Below are positions 33,021 to 37,844 of a stretch of DNA of 37,844 bases, piece by piece. Origin of the DNA: JADCGM01 sp943368345 (GTDB taxonomy: Bacteria; Pseudomonadota; Alphaproteobacteria; Sphingomonadales; Sphingomonadaceae); assembly GCA_943368345.1 (NCBI GenBank), contig CALRKY020000028.1, forward strand, positions 1 through 37,844, in the 5' to 3' direction. Position numbers and translations under genes: made by a program. The notes under the pieces are model-generated. The model worked only from the letters and a program-made list of their open reading frames with translations, was not told where the DNA came from and did not search any database. How positions within the stretch are numbered: position 1 is the first letter of the stretch; every line of letters begins with the position of its first letter.

Positions 33021-34601
33021 ATGATCTTCGGCGACCAGGAGATCGAGGCTTGCCTCGGCGCGATTCTCGCCCATTCGCAGCCGATCGGCGACAAGCGGCT
33101 TGCCAAAGGCCACCGGCTGACCATCGACGATATTGCCGCCGCCCGGTCCAGCGGCATTGAACGTCTAACCGTGGCGATGCCGGGCGCGGACGACATTGAC
33201 GAGGCAGATGCCGCGTCCGCCGTCGGGGCGGCGCTGTCGGGCGCAGGCACGACGGCTCGCGCACCCATCCACGGCCGGGTCAATATCACCGCCAACCACC
33301 ACGGCTTGCTGCAATTTGACCCCGATGCCGTCCGCGCCCTGAACCGCATCGATGAAAGCATCACGCTGGGGACCGCGCAGCCGTTCGCCCGGGTCCGCGC
33401 CGGTGACATCATCGCAACCGTCAAGATCATCCCGTTCGCGGTGCCCGGTGCGACGCTGCAAACCGTGGTGGCCGCAGCCGCTGCTGCAACGCTGTCGGTT
33501 ACGCCCTTTACCGCCCGCTCGGCCCATCTGATCCTCAGTCAATTGCCGGGACAGGCCGACAAAGTCCTCGCCAAAACCATCGCCGTCACCCGCACCCGGA
33601 TCGAAGCGCTGGGCGGCCACCTGTCCGGTACGACCCAGTGCAGCCATGACAGTGCAGCCATCGTCGCCGGGTTGCGCGCCGCCACCGCAGATATCCTGCT
33701 CGTCGCCGGGGCCTCCGCCACCTCTGACCGGGGCGATACCGTTCCGGCAGCGATCACCGCGGCAGGTGGGTCGCTGATCCGGGTCGGCATGCCGGTGGAC
33801 CCCGGCAATCTGCTGGTGTTGGGTGAATTGGGGGGGCGTCCGGTGCTCGGGCTGCCGGGTTGCGCCCGTTCGCCAAAACATAATGGGGTTGATCTGGTGC
33901 TCGAACGCCTGTTCGCCGGGCTTGGCGTCACCTCCGGCGACATCGCCGACATGGGCGTTGGCGGCCTGCTGGCGGACATTGGCGACCGACCGGCACCACG
34001 CAGCCCCGCCACGCCCAGTACCGGCCCCGTCGGCGCATTGTTGCTGGCAGCCGGGCGGTCAACCCGGATGGGGGGCAGCAACAAACTTGTCACCGATCTC
34101 GAAGGCCGCCCCCTCGTCTCGCACGCCGCCACGGCCATCACCACCGCCGGTCTCCCGCTCATCATTGTCACCGGCAATGCCCCGGACGCGGTCCAATCGG
34201 CGCTGGCCGCAATCCCGGCCGCCTTCGTGCACGCCCCGGATTTTGCCGATGGCCTCAGCTGCTCGCTCCGTACCGGTGCCCGCGCGGTGCCGCCGGATTG
34301 GCGCGGCCTGTTGGTCTGCCTTGGCGACATGCCGCGCGTGACACCGGCCACGCTTCACGCACTCATCGCGGCGCTCGCATCGGACGACGCGATCATCGTT
34401 CCGGTGACCGGCGGCAAGCGCGGCAACCCGGTGCTGTGGGGCCGCGCCCATATCGGACGGCTGACGACCCTCGCCGGTGACGTCGGCGGTAAGGCCCTGC
34501 TCGGCGAACTGGCCGATCATGTCATCGAGGTTGATGTCGCCGACGACGGCATTTTCGCCGATGTCGACACCCCGGCAGACCTGCGGGCGATTGCGGGCTG
34601 A
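33021..34601 (+). CDS. molybdopterin-binding/MocA-type nucleotidyltransferase fusion
   Basis: A 526-residue fusion protein. The N-terminal part (about 1-335) is a MoeA/MoaB-like molybdopterin-binding domain, with TVKIIPFAVPG and VAGASATSDRGDTVP and the block GRPVLGLPGCARSPK. The C-terminal part (about 338-526) is a MocA/MobA-type transferase with the signature LLLAAGRSTRMGGSNKL and GLLVCLGDMPRVTP. The second domain would attach CMP to molybdopterin, giving the cytosine dinucleotide cofactor used by xanthine oxidase-family enzymes. Linkage to coxG and xdhC supports this. It is separated by one base from the pabB gene. Confidence 0.88.
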   Translation: MIFGDQEIEACLGAILAHSQPIGDKRLAKGHRLTIDDIAAARSSGIERLTVAMPGADDIDEADAASAVGAALSGAGTTARAPIHGRVNITANHHGLLQFDPDAVRALNRIDESITLGTAQPFARVRAGDIIATVKIIPFAVPGATLQTVVAAAAAATLSVTPFTARSAHLILSQLPGQADKVLAKTIAVTRTRIEALGGHLSGTTQCSHDSAAIVAGLRAATADILLVAGASATSDRGDTVPAAITAAGGSLIRVGMPVDPGNLLVLGELGGRPVLGLPGCARSPKHNGVDLVLERLFAGLGVTSGDIADMGVGGLLADIGDRPAPRSPATPSTGPVGALLLAAGRSTRMGGSNKLVTDLEGRPLVSHAATAITTAGLPLIIVTGNAPDAVQSALAAIPAAFVHAPDFADGLSCSLRTGARAVPPDWRGLLVCLGDMPRVTPATLHALIAALASDDAIIVPVTGGKRGNPVLWGRAHIGRLTTLAGDVGGKALLGELADHVIEVDVADDGIFADVDTPADLRAIAG

Positions 34602-34602
34602 C

Positions 34603-36366
34603 ATGGCGTTCGACCCCCTCCTGCCCTTCGTCCTCCTCGACGATGCCCGCCTGTCCGGCGCGGGCACTGCGAAACTGTTCAGCGCGCCGGTGGAGATCAT
34701 CACCGCGCACGAACCAGCGGATGTTTCGGCCGCCCTCGACCAGCTCCGCGCCGCCAGTTCACGCGGGCTGTGGGCGGCCGGATTTGCTGCGTTTGAGGCT
34801 GGCTATGCGCTGGAAGACCGGCTTGCCGCCTACTTCCGCCAACCCGGCACCCCGCTCTTGTGGTTCGGCCTGTTTGAACGCCGCCAGTCGCTGTCGGCAG
34901 AGGAGGTCATCGCCCTCACCGCCGGTCGCGCCGCCATCACCGAATGGGGACCCCGGATTGCCGAGGCCGATTTCCGCGCGGCGCTCGCCCGGGCAAAGGC
35001 GCTGATTGCCGCCGGGGATGTCTATCAGGTCAACCTGACCTTTCCCGCTGACATTGCCTATGATGGCCATCCGCTGGCGCTCTACGGGCGGCTGCGGCAG
35101 GCACAGCGCGCGCCCTACGGCGCGGTCATCAACACCGGAACCGACTGGCACCTCAGCCTGTCGCCCGAACTCTTCTTCACGCTGGAGGCCGGGGTCCTGA
35201 CTGCGCGCCCGATGAAGGGAACCGCAGCCCGGCTGCCACAACCGGCGGCGGACCGTGCCGCAGCCCGTGCGCTGGCCGCAGATGCCAAGAACCGGGCCGA
35301 AAATTTGATGATCGTCGATCTGCTGCGCAATGACCTGTCGCGTGTATCAAAGGCCGGGTCGGTTGAAGTCCCCAAGTTGTTCGACGTTGAAACCTATCCG
35401 ACGATCCACACGATGACGTCCACCGTCACCGCCGCGCTGCAACCCGGCTTGCACCCGGTTGATGTCATCCGCACCATCTTCCCGTGCGGCTCGGTCACCG
35501 GTGCGCCGAAAATCCGGGCGATGGAGGTGATCGCCGACCTGGAGCCTGATCCGCGCGGACTTTACACCGGGTCCATCGGCTTCATCGCGCCAGATGGCGA
35601 CGCGATGTTCAATGTCGCCATCCGCACCCTGTCCAGTACCGGGGACGGTCGGGCGGTGATCGGCCTTGGTGCCGGCATCGTCGCGGACAGCGAGGCCGGG
35701 GCCGAATGGGCCGAATGTCTGGCGAAAGGTGCCTTCCTTGACCGCGCCGCCCGTCCCACTTTTGACCTGTTCGAAACCATGCGCTGGGAGCCGGGCGAAG
35801 GGATGCTGCGGCTCGACCGGCATATCGCCCGGCTGAAGGCCTCGGCCCGCTACCACGGCTTTCCGCTTAACAGCCACGCGATTGGCAACCTGCTCCAGCA
35901 ATCGGTAGCAGGTCGACCGGGCGCGCTCCGGATCCGCCTGATGCTGTCGGCGAGCGGAGAAATGGTCGTCCATGCGTCACCAGCCCCGATCAATCCGCCG
36001 GACCCGGTGCCGGTCACCCTGGCTGCACTCCCCGTCCGCCCGTCGGATCCGCGCCTGGCGCACAAGACCACCGACCGCGCCTTTTATGACGACGCCCGCA
36101 CGGCAAGCGGGGCGTTTGAGGTGCTGTTTGTCGCCCCCGAGGGCCAACTGACGGAGGGTAGTTTTACCAATATTTTCGTTGAACGGGACGGGTGCCTGCT
36201 GACGCCACCGCTCGATGCCGGTCTCCTCCCCGGTGTCCTCCGTGCCGATCTCATCGCTTCCGGCCGGGCAATCGAAAGCCGGATGACCGCTGCCGACCTT
36301 TCGCATGATGTCTTTATCGGCAATTCCCTGCGCGGATTGTTGCGCGCCCGACTGGTCACGGCCTGA
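34603..36366 (+). CDS. pabBC: aminodeoxychorismate synthase component I fused to lyase (PabB-PabC)
   Basis: A 587-residue bifunctional enzyme of p-aminobenzoate (folate) synthesis. Residues 1-380 are the chorismate-binding PabB, with VYQVNLTFP, SPELFF, PMKGTA and the signature IFPCGSVTGAPKIRAMEVI. The C-terminal part (about 387-587) is a class IV aminotransferase-type PabC, with FDLFETMRW and a candidate PLP lysine K488 in LAHKTTDRAFYDDAR; EGSFTNIFVE and PGVLR are further family blocks. It converts chorismate to aminodeoxychorismate with the glutamine amidotransferase PabA (not in the window) and then to p-aminobenzoate. The ATG at 34603 lies one base after the preceding gene. Confidence 0.92.
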   Translation: MAFDPLLPFVLLDDARLSGAGTAKLFSAPVEIITAHEPADVSAALDQLRAASSRGLWAAGFAAFEAGYALEDRLAAYFRQPGTPLLWFGLFERRQSLSAEEVIALTAGRAAITEWGPRIAEADFRAALARAKALIAAGDVYQVNLTFPADIAYDGHPLALYGRLRQAQRAPYGAVINTGTDWHLSLSPELFFTLEAGVLTARPMKGTAARLPQPAADRAAARALAADAKNRAENLMIVDLLRNDLSRVSKAGSVEVPKLFDVETYPTIHTMTSTVTAALQPGLHPVDVIRTIFPCGSVTGAPKIRAMEVIADLEPDPRGLYTGSIGFIAPDGDAMFNVAIRTLSSTGDGRAVIGLGAGIVADSEAGAEWAECLAKGAFLDRAARPTFDLFETMRWEPGEGMLRLDRHIARLKASARYHGFPLNSHAIGNLLQQSVAGRPGALRIRLMLSASGEMVVHASPAPINPPDPVPVTLAALPVRPSDPRLAHKTTDRAFYDDARTASGAFEVLFVAPEGQLTEGSFTNIFVERDGCLLTPPLDAGLLPGVLRADLIASGRAIESRMTAADLSHDVFIGNSLRGLLRARLVTA

Positions 36367-36419
36367 CCCCGCCGCTATAGCAGCGCCGCACCGCAGCATT
36401 GCCGAAAGTCACCGCTCCC

Positions 36420-37622
36420 ATGGCCTTCCTGTCCGCCGCCATTCAGCGCATCCAGCCATCTGCCACGCTTGCCGTCACCGGCAAGGCCGCTGACCTGAAA
36501 GCCGCTGGCCGCGACATCATCAGCCTTGGCGCCGGAGAGCCGGATTTTGACACGCCGGATTTCGTCAAGGAGGCCGCGATTGCCGCAATCCGCAACGGCC
36601 AGACCAAATATACCGCCGTCGACGGCACCCGCGAGCTGAAAGAAGCGATCCGCGCCAAGTTCAAGCGCGACAACAACCTCGACTATGGCCTCGATCAGAT
36701 CACCGTGAACGTCGGCGGCAAGCAGACCATCTTCAACGCGCTGGTCGCCACGCTTGATCCGGGTGACGAGGTCATCATTCCAGCGCCCTATTGGGTCAGC
36801 TATCCCGACATTGTCGCCTTCTGCGGCGCAACGCCGGTAACCGTGGCCGCAGGCATCGAAACCGGGTTCAAAATCACCCCGGCCCAGCTTGACGCTGCGA
36901 TCACGCCGCGTACCCGCTGGCTGATCCTCAATTCGCCGTCTAACCCGACTGGGGCCGCCTATTCCGCCGCCGAACTGCGCGCGCTGGGAGAGGTGCTGCT
37001 GCGCCACCCGCATGTCTGGGTGCTGACCGACGATATGTACGAGCATATTGTCTATGGTGACTTCAAATTCGCCACCATCGCCGATGTTGTGCCCGCACTT
37101 TACGACCGCACCCTGACCGTCAACGGCGCGTCCAAAGCCTATGCGATGACCGGCTGGCGCATCGGCTTTGCCGGTGGCCCCGCCCCGCTGATCAAAGCCA
37201 TGGCCAAAATTCAGTCGCAGTCGACCTCCAACCCTTGCTCCATCGCCCAGGCCGCCGTTGTCGCTGCCCTGAACGGCCCGCAGGATTTCCTCGCCGAACG
37301 CAATACCGCGTTCGAGGCGCGGCGTGATCTGGTGGTGTCAATGCTGAACCAGGCAACCGGCCTGCGCTGCGCAACCCCAGAAGGGGCGTTCTACGTCTAC
37401 CCGGACTGCGCCGGCCTGATCGGCAAGACCACACCCGACGGCAATATCCTCACCAACGACGAAGCCGTTGCGACCTACCTGCTCGACAGCGAAGGCGTCG
37501 CCGTTGTCCACGGTGCCGCCTTCGGTGGCAGCCCCGCCTTCCGGATCAGCTACGCCACCTCAACCGAGGCGCTGGAGGAAGCCTGCCGCCGCATACAACG
37601 GGCCTGCGCGGCTGTGCGGTAG
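36420..37622 (+). CDS. class I aminotransferase, aspartate aminotransferase type
   Basis: A 400-residue PLP-dependent aminotransferase of the fold-type I, subgroup I-gamma (AspAT as in Rhizobium and Thermus). The PLP lysine is K239 in NGASKAYAMTGWRIGF. Other family blocks are SLGAGEPDFDTPDFV, TKYTAVDGTRELKEAI, NSPSNPTGAAYS and TDDMYEHIVYG. The likely reaction is aspartate to oxaloacetate with 2-oxoglutarate; prephenate can be a further substrate in this subgroup. The ATG at 36420 starts the conserved AFLSAAIQRIQPSAT; an upstream TTG at 36399 adds only seven residues. It follows pabBC by 53 bp. Confidence 0.93.
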   Translation: MAFLSAAIQRIQPSATLAVTGKAADLKAAGRDIISLGAGEPDFDTPDFVKEAAIAAIRNGQTKYTAVDGTRELKEAIRAKFKRDNNLDYGLDQITVNVGGKQTIFNALVATLDPGDEVIIPAPYWVSYPDIVAFCGATPVTVAAGIETGFKITPAQLDAAITPRTRWLILNSPSNPTGAAYSAAELRALGEVLLRHPHVWVLTDDMYEHIVYGDFKFATIADVVPALYDRTLTVNGASKAYAMTGWRIGFAGGPAPLIKAMAKIQSQSTSNPCSIAQAAVVAALNGPQDFLAERNTAFEARRDLVVSMLNQATGLRCATPEGAFYVYPDCAGLIGKTTPDGNILTNDEAVATYLLDSEGVAVVHGAAFGGSPAFRISYATSTEALEEACRRIQRACAAVR

Positions 37623-37693
37623 CGGGTGGAACCTGGCGACCTAAGCCGTGAACCCATAAACTACGCACGGCCTGAAGGGCGACAATTGGGCGG

Positions 37694-37712
37694 GAAGCGG
37701 ACTGGCCGCTTC
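37694..37712. other. stem-loop after the aminotransferase gene
   Basis: A perfect 7-bp stem (GAAGCGG with CCGCTTC) closing a 5-base loop, 70 bp after the aminotransferase stop codon. No T-tract is present on either strand. Confidence 0.4.
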
Positions 37713-37761
37713 TGGCGCGCGGATGGTGGTAAGCTGCTATCCGCTGTGGCATTCCAACGGC

Positions 37762-37844
37762 ATGAGCGAACATACGACAATCCTATGGAGGCCAGTTGGC
37801 CCAAAGGAGCTTGAACTCATCGAGCAATCCGGGATGAAGGCTTT
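37762..37844 (+). CDS. 5' end of an uncharacterised gene (partial)
   Basis: From the ATG at 37762 the frame stays open to the window end (27 codons): MSEHTTILWRPVGPKELELI then EQSGMKAF. The pattern LWRPVGPKELELIEQSG resembles the start of a bacterial family sometimes labelled ADP-ribosylation/crystallin J1, which I recall only loosely. No clear ribosome binding site precedes the ATG. The remainder of the gene is outside the window. Confidence 0.55.
   Translation, partial: MSEHTTILWRPVGPKELELIEQSGMKA

Noticed and set aside
33539..34351. 270-codon minus-strand frame
   Set aside because: Antisense to the molybdopterin-binding/MocA fusion, which has clear motifs.

Overview
The window looks like a chromosomal segment of an alphaproteobacterium of the Sphingomonadales (Sphingomonas/Sphingopyxis type). 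Pointers are a chpT phosphotransferase gene, a LexA site of the alphaproteobacterial form (GTTC-N7-GTTC, read here as GAAC-N7-GAAC) in front of an imuA-imuB-dnaE2 cassette, a ~185-residue double cold-shock-domain protein, a large TonB-dependent receptor and overall high G+C. The genus cannot be fixed from the sequence alone. No rRNA, tRNA or CRISPR array was seen.

Left part, about 1-12.3 kb, is accessory in character. It opens with the 5' end of an IS5-family transposase (minus strand) pressed against a VIT-family transporter gene, followed by ~770 bp without a supportable gene. Four minus-strand genes follow: a TonB-dependent receptor, a LysR regulator, a DadA-type D-amino-acid dehydrogenase and a secreted gamma-glutamyltransferase. 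The last two overlap by 3 bp. Together they suggest uptake and breakdown of gamma-glutamyl or D-amino-acid-containing peptides. A GFA-domain protein and a hotdog thioesterase come next. From 10.06 to 12.27 kb lies a cassette-like array: four unrelated small genes (one barstar-like and inverted) separated by a ~90-bp repeat. Three copies align without any gap, and in two of them the repeat supplies the stop codon of the preceding gene.

Middle part, 12.3-23 kb: an AceE-like/transketolase-family thiamine diphosphate enzyme follows a FadM-type thioesterase gene. A secreted two-motif retropepsin-like protein and a small membrane protein lie divergent from a TetR regulator, with a perfect palindrome in the control region. 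Then comes the SOS mutagenesis cassette imuA-imuB-dnaE2. A single LexA site lies on the likely -10 element only a few bases from the imuA start codon, which suggests a leaderless message.

Right part, 23-37.8 kb, is mostly core genome. On the minus strand, in transcription order, are a double-CSD protein, a DUF192 lipoprotein, tgt, a PDZ/membrane/GAF protein, a TIGR00266 protein, a small cold-shock protein, chpT, an exported basic protein and guaA. A perfect intrinsic terminator sits between the exported-protein gene and guaA, 14 bp from the guaA start codon. On the plus strand are coxG, an xdhC/coxI gene and a fused molybdopterin-binding/MocA nucleotidyltransferase (maturation genes for a molybdenum hydroxylase that is not in the window), then a pabB-pabC fusion and a class I aspartate-type aminotransferase. 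The window ends in the first codons of another gene.
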